Below the pieces are notes generated by a model that was not told where the DNA came from, searched no databases, and was given only the letters and a program-made list of their open reading frames with translations. A stretch of DNA of 64,000 nucleotides from Tragulus kanchil (taxonomy: Eukaryota; Chordata; Mammalia; Artiodactyla; Tragulidae), in contig JAIOJX010000004.1 of the NCBI GenBank assembly GCA_022376925.1, positions 124,211,123 through 124,275,122 of the forward strand, written 5' to 3'. Both the position numbers and the translations under genes were made by a program. Shown piece by piece: positions 48,818 through 63,329 of the stretch. Every line of letters starts with the position of its first letter. Position 1 is the first letter of the stretch.

Positions 48818-50968
48818 AAGTATCTGAATCTATTATAGCCTTGAATGTATAAGTCACATACACTTTATTCTTGTCCTGTGCCCTTTAGTGGCTAAGACTA
48901 CAGTGTTGTGACACACTTAGAAAATGTGACAAAAGCACACAATTATATTTAATCTTGGCATTGTTATTTATATGCATTGTCTTAAAACACCTAAGTTAGT
49001 TTGATATTCTAGGGAAATATTGCTAATGGCCATTTAGTCAGTTCTTTTCCAAGCTTGTTGGTATCTACTAGGAAATGCTTATAAAGATGATGGTTGGAAA
49101 GTTGGTTGATGTTAATAATGCTTAGCTTTCATTTTCATTGTCTGGATAGCTACAGATATTAAGGCCATTTAATAGATTTCAGTGTCTTTTGATTTCCCCA
49201 GGCATACTAAATATGAAGTTTCAATATCTGGATTTAGGGATTATATAGTTGTTTTCTTGAAAATTATGCCACCTTTGAGTACACTCATAAAAGCTTTTCA
49301 AATGTTTACTCTTGAAGACTTTAGCTGTTAGGTTACAGAAATTATTTTCATTCTCATAATATTGTTCATTTCCTGCTTTTTGTTAGTGAGGTCTTTTTAA
49401 AATCTTTACCAGATGTAACTTTGGTAGGATCACAATTAAACGATTAATGATCACTCTTACGGTTTTGTTCATTTCTGAAGATTTTTTTTTTAATTTTGGC
49501 CTCTCTTATTGTTTTATTTATTTATTTTTATCCATCTTTATTCTTTGGCCTGTGCGGGCCTCCCATTGCAGTGGCCTATCTCGTTGCAGAGCACTGACTC
49601 TAGGCTCATGTGCTTCAGAGCACTGGCTCGTAATTGGGCACACCCGCCCAGCTGCTCTGCGCACGTGGGATCTTCCCGGGCCAGGAATTGAACCAGTGCC
49701 CCCTGCACTGCAAGGTAGACTCTTTACCCACTGGACCACCAGGGAAGCCCTGATTTCTGAAGGTCTTACATGACCTTAATACTATATCTGGTTTCTTGAA
49801 TTTAGCCTTTTTTTTTTTGGTGAGGCCACGGCACTTGGGATCCTAGTTCCCCGAATAGAAATCGAACCCATGCCTTGAATTTAGCCTTATTTTCGCTGCC
49901 AGGGCATGTTTAGTATCTGAATCTATTATAGCCTTGAATGTATAAGTCACATACACTTTATTCTTGTCCTGTGCCCTTTAGTGGCTAAGACTACAGTGTT
50001 GTGACACACTTAGAAAATGTGACAAAAGCACACAATTATATTTAATCTTGGCATTGTTATTTATATGCATTGTCTTAAAACACCTAAGTTAGTTTGATAT
50101 TCTAGGGAAATATTGCTAATGGCCATTTAGTCAGTTCTTTTCCAAGCTTGTTGGTATCTACTAGGAAATGCTTATAAAGATGATGGTTGGAAAGTTGGTT
50201 GATGTTAATAATGCTTAGCTTTCATTTTCATTGTCTGGATAGCTACAGATATTAAGGCCATTTAATAGATTTCAGTGTCTTTTGATTTCCCCAGGCATAC
50301 TAAATATGAAGTTTCAATATCTGGATTTAGGGATTATATAGTTGTTTTCTTGAAAATTATGCCACCTTTGAGTACACTCATAAAAGCTTTTCAAATGTTT
50401 ACTCTTGAAGACTTTAGCTGTTAGGTTACAGAAATTATTTTCATTCTCATAATATTGTTCATTTCCTGCTTTTTGTTAGTGAGGTCTTTTTAAAATCTTT
50501 ACCAGATGTAACTTTGGTAGGATCACAATTAAACGATTAATGATCACTCTTACGGTTTTGTTCATTTCTGAAGATTTTTTTTTTAATTTTGGCCTCTCTT
50601 ATTGTTTTATTTATTTATTTTTATCCATCTTTATTCTTTGGCCTGTGCGGGCCTCCCATTGCAGTGGCCTATCTCGTTGCAGAGCACTGACTCTAGGCTC
50701 ATGTGCTTCAGAGCACTGGCTCGTAATTGGGCACACCCGCCCAGCTGCTCTGCGGCACGTGGGATCTTCCCGGGCCAGGAATTGAACCAGTGCCCCCTGC
50801 ACTGCAAGGTAGACTCTTTACCCACTGGACCACCAGGGAAGCCCTGATTTCTGAAGGTCTTACATGACCTTAATACTATATCTGGTTTCTTGAATTTAGC
50901 CTTTTTTTTTTTGGTGAGGCCACGGCACTTGGGATCCTAGTTCCCCGAATAGAAATCGAACCCATGCC
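48818..50968 (+). repeat. Direct duplication 11 (about 1.06 kb x 2)
   Basis: Unit A 48818-49875 and unit B 49911-50968, offset 1093. The spacer 49876-49910 repeats TGAATTTAGCCT from just upstream (49797). Difference: CTGCGCACG against CTGCGGCACG, one lost G in unit A. The first 54 bases also end duplication 10, so they are present three times. No exon. Confidence 0.92.
49495..49752 (-). mobile_element. CHR-like tRNA SINE
   Basis: Antisense, TTTATTTATTTATTTTTATC left and GACCACCAGGGAAGCCC right. Copy at 50588-50846 (one base longer). Confidence 0.8.
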
Positions 50969-51018
50969 TCCTCCAGAAGAAGCTCTGAGTTTTTAACCAC
51001 TGGCCCATCAGAGAAGTT
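50889..51018 (-). mobile_element. CHR-like SINE, truncated
   Basis: T-run, GGCCACGGCACTTGGGATCC and CCACTGGCCCATCAGAGAAG. In unit A of duplication 11 only the left part survives (49808-49875), because the unit ends inside this SINE. Confidence 0.7.
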
Positions 51019-51509
51019 CCCTAACTTACCCAATTTTTGGTAGTATAACTGATTTCAGCAATTACAGAGGGCATTGTGCTTGTACTTTTATTTGACACCT
51101 TGGTATAATGTTTGCAAAGCTTTGGTTTTTTTTTTTAAAAGATTAATGAACTTATATAGTAGCAAGCAGAAATGAATTACTTAAAATATTTCCATGAATT
51201 TTTTTTGTCCTTTACTGCCTGTTATCTAAAGGCAGCACATGGGCTATTTCAAGCACAGACTTTATGCCTGTGGTTTCTGTTGAGTAGCCTTTGAGCTTTG
51301 ATGTGAAATGAGAGTGCTTGTCGCCAGTGGCCAGGTGGCCTAGATTCTTCACGTACTGACTTCTAGGCTGACCTTCACGTTTAGTGGGACAACTGTTACG
51401 GAGGTCTGTCTAGGCCATTGTTAGAGTGGGCGGGCCCTGCATGCCTGCACTTCAGGCCACTCCTATCCTTGGAGTTTGTTTTTTTTTTAATATCACCACA
51501 CATGACTGG
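51019..51509. other. Intron 6 DNA, nothing recognised
   Basis: No gene or clear repeat apart from T-runs near 51125 and 51480. Confidence 0.4.
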
Positions 51510-51831
51510 CTCTTTTTCTTTTTCTTGGGAGGGGGGGTGGGTTGGGGTGGGAGAGGGGCGGGTGGGCCACTTCAATCTGTTGGTCTTTGGTTTATATATT
51601 TTTATCCATCTTTTTTTTTGTTCTTTGGCCCATGTGGGCCTCCTATCGCAGTGGCCTCTGTTGTTGCAGAGCACCGGCTCTGGGCGCATGCGCTCCAGAG
51701 CTCTGGCTCAGTAATTGGACACATCGGTCCAGCTGCTCCGTGGCACGTGGGATCTTCCCAGGCCAGGGATTGAACTGGTGCCGCTTGCACTGCAAGGCGG
51801 TGTCCTTACCCACTGGACCACCAGGGAAGCT
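51510..51831 (-). mobile_element. Young CHR-like tRNA SINE
   Basis: Antisense copy: GGGTTGGGGTGGGAGAGGGG, TTCTTTGGCCCATGTGGGCC, GACCACCAGGGAAGC. Its right part is repeated at 52663-52921 through duplication 12. Confidence 0.8.
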
Positions 51832-53754
51832 CTCCTTGGAGTTTTTGATGCTGGGTGTTCGATGAAATCAACACAGTAGCCTGTGAAAGTGCACAGGGAT
51901 ATCCCTCTCTCAAGGGTAGGATGCACCTATCCTTGAATCCAAGTAAAAGAGACATTATTGTCACCAAAGGCTGGTAAGACACAGCTGTGAATTATTCCTT
52001 TTTACCAAAGAATTTTCTCTTATCAATTTACATTCTCAGAAACAAGACATTTCAATTTTTATTATTAAGAGGAAGTACATTAATTTAGGCACTTGGGGAT
52101 GCAGAAACATCAGCTAAATTGGTCCCTTCTTAAAGTTTTTATACCTCAGGGTCTGATGTGCGGGTTGTAGTTTAAAAAAATTCATTAGAATTTGGTTCTC
52201 CAGAATAATCTCTAAAGGTGACTCACAAATTACCCATGAACGTTTCAGTTAATTTCAGCAATAGGTTTCTCTTTAACAGAGAAAATAATTACTTTACCTC
52301 CCCAGATAAAGCACTTGCTACTTTTCTTAATATTTTAAGATGAACAGGTTCAGTGAAAATACTTAATTATGGAAACAAAGTGGCATCTCAGTTAAAAGAT
52401 AGAGAAATGAGTTTTAGCGTAGACTCATTAATACCCATTTTATTTTTCTGTATATAAGTATATGTTGAAAGTTAAAAATAGTTCTTTCTCTTAACATCAT
52501 AAAAAACTATATGATTGTATCAAGTGGCCATTGTATTGTTATGAAATAGTTACAGAACTTCTAGAAAATATGATACACTCTTTTAAAAAGATTCACAGGG
52601 TCTTAGTTTATAGAAATACTTTTAATTTGTAATTAAAAGCTGAGAGTGGCTTCTTATTTTTGCAATCTGTTGGTCTTTGGTTTATATATTTTTATCCATC
52701 TTTTTTTTTGTTCTTTGGCCCATGTGGGCCTCCTATCGCAGTGGCCTCTGTTGTTGCAGAGCACCGGCTCTGGGCGCATGCGCTCCAGAGCTCTGGCTCA
52801 GTAATTGGACACATCGGTCCAGCTGCTCCGTGGCACGTGGGATCTTCCCAGGCCAGGGATTGAACTGGTGCCGCTTGCACTGCAAGGCGGTGTCCTTACC
52901 CACTGGACCACCAGGGAAGCTCTCCTTGGAGTTTTTGATGCTGGGTGTTCGATGAAATCAACACAGTAGCCTGTGAAAGTGCACAGGGATATCCCTCTCT
53001 CAAGGGTAGGATGCACCTATCCTTGAATCCAAGTAAAAGAGACATTATTGTCACCAAAGGCTGGTAAGACACAGCTGTGAATTATTCCTTTTTACCAAAG
53101 AATTTTCTCTTATCAATTTACATTCTCAGAAACAAGACATTTCAATTTTTATTATTAAGAGGAAGTACATTAATTTAGGCACTTGGGGATGCAGAAACAT
53201 CAGCTAAATTGGTCCCTTCTTAAAGTTTTTATACCTCAGGGTCTGATGTGCGGGTTGTAGTTTAAAAAAATTCATTAGAATTTGGTTCTCCAGAATAATC
53301 TCTAAAGGTGACTCACAAATTACCCATGAACGTTTCAGTTAATTTCAGCAATAGGTTTCTCTTTAACAGAGAAAATAATTACTTTACCTCCCCAGATAAA
53401 GCACTTGCTACTTTTCTTAATATTTTAAGATGAACAGGTTCAGTGAAAATACTTAATTATGGAAACAAAGTGGCATCTCAGTTAAAAGATAGAGAAATGA
53501 GTTTTAGCGTAGACTCATTAATACCCATTTTATTTTTCTGTATATAAGTATATGTTGAAAGTTAAAAATAGTTCTTTCTCTTAACATCATAAAAAACTAT
53601 ATGATTGTATCAAGTGGCCATTGTATTGTTATGAAATAGTTACAGAACTTCTAGAAAATATGATACACTCTTTTAAAAAGATTCACAGGGTCTTAGTTTA
53701 TAGAAATACTTTTAATTTGTAATTAAAAGCTGAGAGTGACGCTTCTTATTTTTG
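51573..53754 (+). repeat. Direct duplication 12 (1090 bases x 2)
   Basis: Unit A 51573-52662 abuts unit B 52663-53754. The only difference I found is GAGTGGCTTC against GAGTGACGCTTC near the end. It begins inside a SINE and stops 42 bases before exon 7. Confidence 0.93.
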
Positions 53755-53791
53755 GCCTTCTTTCCCCACCTCCTTACTCCTTCACCCCTAA

Positions 53792-55978
<2,187 letters not shown>

Positions 55979-56622
55979 GTGGTACTTTTTGACACTGGCG
56001 GGATGGTTTATTTTGCAATGGCTTCTGTATATTTTCTATATTTAAAATGGATAATGTGGTTTAATCTAGCTGTAATTTTTTTTTTTTTTTATTGAATCTT
56101 CTTGATGACCTGTCCATTGCATACATCTGTAACAGTACTAGGAAAAAAATGCCTATATAACACAGCTTAAACTAGCTGGTAGTTTAACTCTGTATTGATT
56201 GTATGTATTTTTGTAAAACTGCCACAAGCCAGTATTCTTCTGAGTACCATGGGGCAATATGCTTTGTTCTGAGTGAGTTTCTGTCTTTTTTCCCTTCTTT
56301 GGTTGTCTAGTTCCTTTCAGCCAGTCTTACCTCTTCTGAGAGCAGGAAGTGACCCTCTAGTGTCTGAGAATTAGTGAAGATATTTGAAAAGAGGTTCTGT
56401 GTTGATAAAAGGAAGGAGAGAGAAAATTCTTTAATTGAGCCTGCAAATATGATAAAGGCTGCCCTCCCATATCCTAGAACTGGTATCTCTGATTCACAGC
56501 ATTCTGTCCTATTAGACACATAAGCATTTTAGGATTCCTTTCAGTATAGTGCTGCTGACTGCCATTCCTAATTCATAATATCTGCACTGACCAACATGCT
56601 CGCCACCAGCCACATGCAACTT
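55979..56622. other. Intron 7 DNA, nothing recognised
   Basis: AT-rich with a long T-run near 56078; no gene seen. Confidence 0.4.
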
Positions 56623-56778
56623 TAAAAATTTTAATTGTTGTTGTTGTTCAGTTGCTAAGTCATGTCCAACTCTTTGTGACCCTGTGGACTACAGCATGTC
56701 TAAAAATTTTAATTGTTGTTGTTGTTCAGTTGCTAAGTCATGTCCAACTCTTTGTGACCCTGTGGACTACAGCATGTC
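56623..56778 (+). repeat. 78-base tandem duplication
   Basis: A unit starting TAAAAATTTTAATTGTTGTT occurs twice (56623-56700, 56701-56778) without change. It spans the end of the BovB tail, including the GTTGTTGTTCAGTTGC motif and flanking bases. Confidence 0.9.
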
Positions 56779-57427
56779 AGGCTTCCCTATCTTTCACTGT
56801 CTCCCAGATTTGCTCATGCTTGTATCCATTGAGTCCAGCCATTTCATCCTCTGTCTCCCCCTTCTCTTCCTGTCTGCATTCTTTCCTAGCATCAGGATCT
56901 TTTCCGGTGAGTTAGCTCTTCATATCAGGTGGCCAAAGGATTGGAGCTTCAGTTTCAGCATTAGTCCATTCAAAGAATATTCAGGATTGATTTCCTCTAG
57001 GATTGACTGGTTTGATCTCCCTGTGGTCCAAGGGACTCTTGAATCTTCTCCCATATCGCAATTTGAAAGCGTCATTTCAGCACTCAGCCTTCTTTGTGGT
57101 CCAACTCTCACATCTGTGCATGATTACTGGGAAAACCACAGTTTTGACAATATGGACCTTTGTCAGCAAAGTGATGTCTCTGGTTTTGAATGCTCTGTCT
57201 AGCTGTCAAAGCTTTTCTTCAAAGGAGCAAGTGTCTTTTAATTTCATGGCTGCAGTCGCTGTCCTCATTGATTTTGGGGCCCAGTAAAATGATATCTGTC
57301 ACTATTTTTCCCATCTATTTGCCATGAAGTGATGGGACTGGAAGCCATGATATTCGTTTTTTGAATGCTCAGTTTTATGCCAGCCTTTTCACTTTCTTCT
57401 TTCACCTTCATCAAGAGCTTCTTTAGG

Positions 57428-57620
57428 GGGCTTCCTTGGTGGTCCAGTGGTTAAGAATTTGCCTTACAATGAAGGGGGTGCAAGTTCAGTCCCTGGCCAG
57501 GGAACTAAGATACGACATCCTGAGAGGAAACTGAGCCCATGGGAACCATTGAAAATCCAGGTGTGTTACAACTAAGACTCGGCACAGCCAAATAAATAAA
57601 TAAATATTTTAAAAAAAGAA
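57428..57620 (+). mobile_element. CHR-like tRNA SINE
   Basis: Sense: GGCTTCCTTGGTGGTCCAGT head, AAATAAATAAATAAATATTT tail. Inserted into antisense BovB. Copy at 58567-58759. Confidence 0.8.
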
Positions 57621-57627
57621 AAGCTTG

Positions 57628-57900
57628 GGCTTCCCTCGTGGTCCAGTGGGTAAGGACACCACCTTGTAGTTTAAGGAGCACCAGTTTGATCCCTGGCCTG
57701 GGAAGATCCCACGTGCTGCAGAGTGACTGGACGGACGTGTCCAACTACTGAGCCAGAGCTCTGGAGTGCATGTGCCCAGAGCTGGTGCTCTGCAGTGAGA
57801 GAGGCCACTGCAATGGGAGGCCCACACAGGCCAAAGAACAAAGATGGATGAAAATAGATAAATGAAAGACCAATAGAAGTGCCCCCTCCTCCAAAAAGAA
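57628..57900 (+). mobile_element. Young CHR-like tRNA SINE, 3'-truncated
   Basis: GGGCTTCCCTCGTGGTCCAG head to GACCAATAGAAGTGCCCCCT, placed directly after the preceding SINE's A-rich tail; a classic tail-on-tail insertion. Copy at 58767-59039. Confidence 0.8.
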
Positions 57901-59035
57901 GAGCTTTTTAAATTCCTCTTCCTTTGTGCCATTAAGTGATATCACTTGCGTATCTGATATTGTTGATATATCTCCTGGCAGTCTTGATTCCAACTTGTGA
58001 TTCATCCAGCCCAGCATTTCACATGATGTACTTTGCATAGAAGTTAAATAAGCAGTGTGACAGTATACAGCCTTGATGTACTTCTTTCCCTATTTGGAAC
58101 CAGTCCATTCAAAGAATATTCAGGATTGATTTCCTCTAGGATTGACTGGTTTGATCTCCCTGTGGTCCAAGGGACTCTTGAATCTTCTCCCATATCGCAA
58201 TTTGAAAGCGTCATTTCAGCACTCAGCCTTCTTTGTGGTCCAACTCTCACATCTGTGCATGATTACTGGGAAAACCACAGTTTTGACAATATGGACCTTT
58301 GTCAGCAAAGTGATGTCTCTGGTTTTGAATGCTCTGTCTAGCTGTCAAAGCTTTTCTTCAAAGGAGCAAGTGTCTTTTAATTTCATGGCTGCAGTCGCTG
58401 TCCTCATTGATTTTGGGGCCCAGTAAAATGATATCTGTCACTATTTTTCCCATCTATTTGCCATGAAGTGATGGGACTGGAAGCCATGATATTCGTTTTT
58501 TGAATGCTCAGTTTTATGCCAGCCTTTTCACTTTCTTCTTTCACCTTCATCAAGAGCTTCTTTAGGGGACTTCCTTGGTGGTCCAGTGGTTAAGAATTTG
58601 CCTTACAATGAAGGGGGTGCAAGTTCAGTCCCTGGCCAGGGAACTAAGATACGACATCCTGAGAGGAAACTGAGCCCATGGGAACCATTGAAAATCCAGG
58701 TGTGTTACAACTAAGACTCGGCACAGCCAAATAAATAAATAAATATTTTAAAAAAAGAAAAGCTTGGGCTTCCCTCGTGGTCCAGTGGGTAAGGACACCA
58801 CCTTGTAGTTTAAGGAGCACCAGTTTGATCCCTGGCCTGGGAAGATCCCACGTGCTGCAGAGTGACTGGACGGACGTGTCCAACTACTGAGCCAGAGCTC
58901 TGGAGTGCATGTGCCCAGAGCTGGTGCTCTGCAGTGAGAGAGGCCACTGCAATGGGAGGCCCACACAGGCCAAAGAACAAAGATGGATGAAAATAGATAA
59001 ATGAAAGACCAATAGAAGTGCCCCCTCCTCCAAAA

Positions 59036-61261
59036 AGAAGAGCTTTTTAAATTCCTCTTCCTTTGTGCCATTAAGTGATATCACTTGCGTATCTGATATT
59101 GTTGATATATCTCCTGGCAGTCTTGATTCCAACTTGTGATTCATCCAGCCCAGCATTTCACATGATGTACTTTGCATAGAAGTTAAATAAGCAGTGTGAC
59201 AGTATACAGCCTTGATGTACTTCTTTCCCTATTTGGAACCAGTCCATTATTCAATGTAAAGTTCTAACTGTTGCTTCTTGTCTTGCATACGAGTTTCTCA
59301 GGAGACAGATAGGTGTTTTGGTATTCCCGTGTCGTGAAGAATTTTTCACAGTTTGTTGTGATCCACACAGTCAAAGGCTTTAGCATGGTTAATGAAGCAG
59401 GAGTAGATGCTTTTCTGGAATTCTGTCTCTTTCTCTGTGATCCAGTGAGTATTGGCAATTTGATCTCTGGTGCCTTTACCTTTTCTAAATCCAGGTTGTA
59501 CATCTGAAAGTTCTCTGTTCAGGTACTGTTGAAACCTAGCTTGAAGGATTTTGAGTATTACTTAGCTAGCATGAGAAATAAGTGCAATTGTATGATGGTT
59601 GGAACATTCTTTGACATCACCCTTCTTTGGGATTGGAATGAAGGCTGAGTCTTTCCAGTCCTGTGGTCACTGCTGAGTTTTCCAAATTTGTTGGCATATT
59701 GAGTGCAGTACTTTAACAGCATCACCTTTTAATATTTGAAATAGCTCAACTGGAATTCCATCACCTCCACTATCTTTGTTCATAGTAATGCTTCCTAAGC
59801 CCACTTGACTTCACACTCCAGGATGTCTTGCTCTAGGTGAGGGACCACACCATCATGATTATCTGGGTAATTAAGACATTTTATGTATATTTCTTCTGTG
59901 TGTTCTTGCCACTTGTTCTTAATCTCTTCTGCTTCTGTTAGGTCCTTGCCATTTCTGTGCTTTATTTAAATTTAAAAACTTAACCAAAATAAATAAAGTG
60001 AAAATTCAGTTTCCCTTCACTGGCTCCATATATGAGTACTATGTAGGTCAACATAGATAAAAAAACATGGTCCTCACTAGAGAAAGCCTGTAGAACAGAG
60101 CCTAATTAGAAGGATCAAGATGAAATCCTGTTTGTAATTCTTATTTAGAAGAGCTTTTTAAATTCCTCTTCCTTTGTGCCATTAAGTGATATCACTTGCG
60201 TATCTGATATTGTTGATATATCTCCTGGCAGTCTTGATTCCAACTTGTGATTCATCCAGCCCAGCATTTCACATGATGTACTTTGCATAGAAGTTAAATA
60301 AGCAGTGTGACAGTATACAGCCTTGATGTACTTCTTTCCCTATTTGGAACCAGTCCATTATTCAATGTAAAGTTCTAACTGTTGCTTCTTGTCTTGCATA
60401 CGAGTTTCTCAGGAGACAGATAGGTGTTTTGGTATTCCCGTGTCGTGAAGAATTTTTCACAGTTTGTTGTGATCCACACAGTCAAAGGCTTTAGCATGGT
60501 TAATGAAGCAGGAGTAGATGCTTTTCTGGAATTCTGTCTCTTTCTCTGTGATCCAGTGAGTATTGGCAATTTGATCTCTGGTGCCTTTACCTTTTCTAAA
60601 TCCAGGTTGTACATCTGAAAGTTCTCTGTTCAGGTACTGTTGAAACCTAGCTTGAAGGATTTTGAGTATTACTTAGCTAGCATGAGAAATAAGTGCAATT
60701 GTATGATGGTTGGAACATTCTTTGACATCACCCTTCTTTGGGATTGGAATGAAGGCTGAGTCTTTCCAGTCCTGTGGTCACTGCTGAGTTTTCCAAATTT
60801 GTTGGCATATTGAGTGCAGTACTTTAACAGCATCACCTTTTAATATTTGAAATAGCTCAACTGGAATTCCATCACCTCCACTATCTTTGTTCATAGTAAT
60901 GCTTCCTAAGCCCACTTGACTTCACACTCCAGGATGTCTTGCTCTAGGTGAGGGACCACACCATCATGATTATCTGGGTAATTAAGACATTTTATGTATA
61001 TTTCTTCTGTGTGTTCTTGCCACTTGTTCTTAATCTCTTCTGCTTCTGTTAGGTCCTTGCCATTTCTGTGCTTTATTTAAATTTAAAAACTTAACCAAAA
61101 TAAATAAAGTGAAAATTCAGTTTCCCTTCACTGGCTCCATATATGAGTACTATGTAGGTCAACATAGATAAAAAAAAACATGGTCCTCACTAGAGAAAGC
61201 CTGTAGAACAGAGCCTAATTAGAAGGATCAAGATGAAATCCTGTTTGTAATTCTTATTTAG
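59036..61261 (+). repeat. Direct duplication 15 (1111 bases x 2)
   Basis: Unit A 59036-60146 abuts unit B 60147-61261. Difference noted: an A-run before CATGG, 7 against 9. Unit A covers antisense BovB RT sequence and 180 bases of unique DNA. Its first 206 bases and last 182 bases are shared with duplications 14 and 16. Confidence 0.93.
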
Positions 61262-63329
61262 GAATATAAGCAAAATGGCAGTTTAGACAGTAAATTATTA
61301 TAAGCCTACCCCCTCTGCATGCTTATAGTAGAACAGGTCCATATGCCTTTAGGTTGAATTGTAAGAACAGAGCTCTTGGAAGTGTGCAATACTTTGGAAT
61401 TGGGGATGCTGAATAGATTGCATGTTTTCTGATAATGAAAGATCTATTTAGGCTGTGAGTTTTGAATTAGTCTAGTGAGTGCCCTGGACGCCCAGCCCCT
61501 CCTCTGAGCTGTGTTCTTTGCACTCTGTTACCTGCATCAGCCTTCTTCTCTGTAATTATTTTCCTCCAGGTCTGTCCTGTTTTATTGTGGAGTGATCTTG
61601 GTGAGATGGAAGATTATGAACTGGTTTAATGGAGAGGGGTCCTCAGAGATCATAAACTACCTGCATATTTTCCTGCCTGTTAAATAGTAACAATAATAAT
61701 AGCTAACCAAGCATTTGTTATATATTATTCACTGATGTATTCTTTTTTCTTAACATGTATTTGAGCTGGGTCTTTGCTCTAGTTGCAGCGAGTGGGGGCT
61801 GTTCTCTAGTGGTGATATGCAGGCTTCTCAGCACGGCGGCTTCTCTTGTCAGGAGCACAGACTGTAGGTGTGCAGGCTTCCGTAGCTGTGGTGCGTGGGC
61901 TCAGCTGCCTGTGGCCTGTGGGCTTAGCTGCTCTGGAGCATGTGGGTTCTTCCCAGACGAGGAATTGAACCCATGTCCCATTCACTGGCAGGCAGACTCC
62001 TAACCCCTGGACCACTAAGGAGGTCCCACTTTTGTATTCTTTATGGATTTTTTTTTTTTTGGCAAATATTTACAATAGTCTAATGAGGTGGGAATGATTT
62101 TTATCCTTGTTTTACAGATGAGCGCTATAAAGTACAGAGAGGTTAGGTTGTATACTTATGTCACACAGCTAGGTGGAGCTAAGGTAGAACCAAAGAAGAG
62201 GTTTGTTTTTAATTTAAAACTTAACCAAAATAAATAAAGGGAAAATTCAGTTTCCCTTCACTGGCTCCATATATGAGTACTATGTAGGTCAACATAGATA
62301 AAAAAAAACATGGTCCTCACTAGAGAAAGCCTGTAGAACAGAGCCTAATTAGAAGGATCAAGATGAAATCCTGTTTGTAATTCTTATTTAGGAATATAAG
62401 CAAAATGGCAGTTTAGACAGTAAATTATTATAAGCCTACCCCCTCTGCATGCTTATAGTAGAACAGGTCCATATGCCTTTAGGTTGAATTGTAAGAACAG
62501 AGCTCTTGGAAGTGTGCAATACTTTGGAATTGGGGATGCTGAATAGATTGCATGTTTTCTGATAATGAAAGATCTATTTAGGCTGTGAGTTTTGAATTAG
62601 TCTAGTGAGTGCCCTGGACGCCCAGCCCTCCTCTGAGCTGTGTTCTTTGCACTCTGTTACCTGCATCAGCCTTCTTCTCTGTAATTATTTTCCTCCAGGT
62701 CTGTCCTGTTTTATTGTGGAGTGATCTTGGTGAGATGGAAGATTATGAACTGGTTTAATGGAGAGGGGTCCTCAGAGATCATAAACTACCTGCATATTTT
62801 CCTGCCTGTTAAATAGTAACAATAATAATAGCTAACCAAGCATTTGTTATATATTATTCACTGATGTATTCTTTTTTCTTAACATGTATTTGAGCTGGGT
62901 CTTTGCTCTAGTTGCAGCGAGTGGGGGCTGTTCTCTAGTGGTGATATGCAGGCTTCTCAGCACGGCGGCTTCTCTTGTCAGGAGCACAGACTGTAGGTGT
63001 GCAGGCTTCCGTAGCTGTGGTGCGTGGGCTCAGCTGCCTGTGGCCTGTGGGCTTAGCTGCTCTGGAGCATGTGGGTTCTTCCCAGACGAGGAATTGAACC
63101 CATGTCCCATTCACTGGCAGGCAGACTCCTAACCCCTGGACCACTAAGGAGGTCCCACTTTTGTATTCTTTATGGATTTTTTTTTTTTTTGGCAAATATT
63201 TACAATAGTCTAATGAGGTGGGAATGATTTTTATCCTTGTTTTACAGATGAGCGCTATAAAGTACAGAGAGGTTAGGTTGTATACTTATGTCACACAGCT
63301 AGGTGGAGCTAAGGTAGAACCAAAGAAGA
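61080..63329 (+). repeat. Direct duplication 16 (about 1.12 kb x 2)
   Basis: Unit A 61080-62199 and unit B 62211-63329 with an 11-base spacer. Offset 1131 falls to 1129 through run-length changes (TTAAAAACTT to TTAAAACTT, CAGCCCCTCC to CAGCCCTCC). One substitution, AAAGTGAAA against AAAGGGAAA. Confidence 0.93.
61750..62028 (-). mobile_element. CHR-like tRNA SINE (older)
   Basis: Antisense: TTTGAGCTGGGTCTTTGCTC left, TGGACCACTAAGGAGGTCCC right. Copy at 62879-63157. Confidence 0.75.

Larger units (their letters stand above)
56964..59241 (+). repeat. Direct duplication 14 (1139 bases x 2)
   Basis: Unit A 56964-58102 abuts unit B 58103-59241, offset 1139. One change noted: GGGGGGCTTCC against GGGGACTTCC region (57426/58565). 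Junction at AGTCCATT, a short identity shared by both ends. Last 206 bases also start duplication 15. Confidence 0.93.
56633..59963 (-). mobile_element. BovB LINE, antisense, 3' half
   Basis: Antisense BovB from the 3' tail (GTTGTTCAGTTGCTAAGTC) through the RT region (ACAGTCAAAGGCTTTAGCAT; AATTCCATCACCTCCACTAT). Two sense SINEs interrupt it at 57425-57900. Assembly duplications 14 and 15 inflate its length; part recurs to about 61070. Confidence 0.85.
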
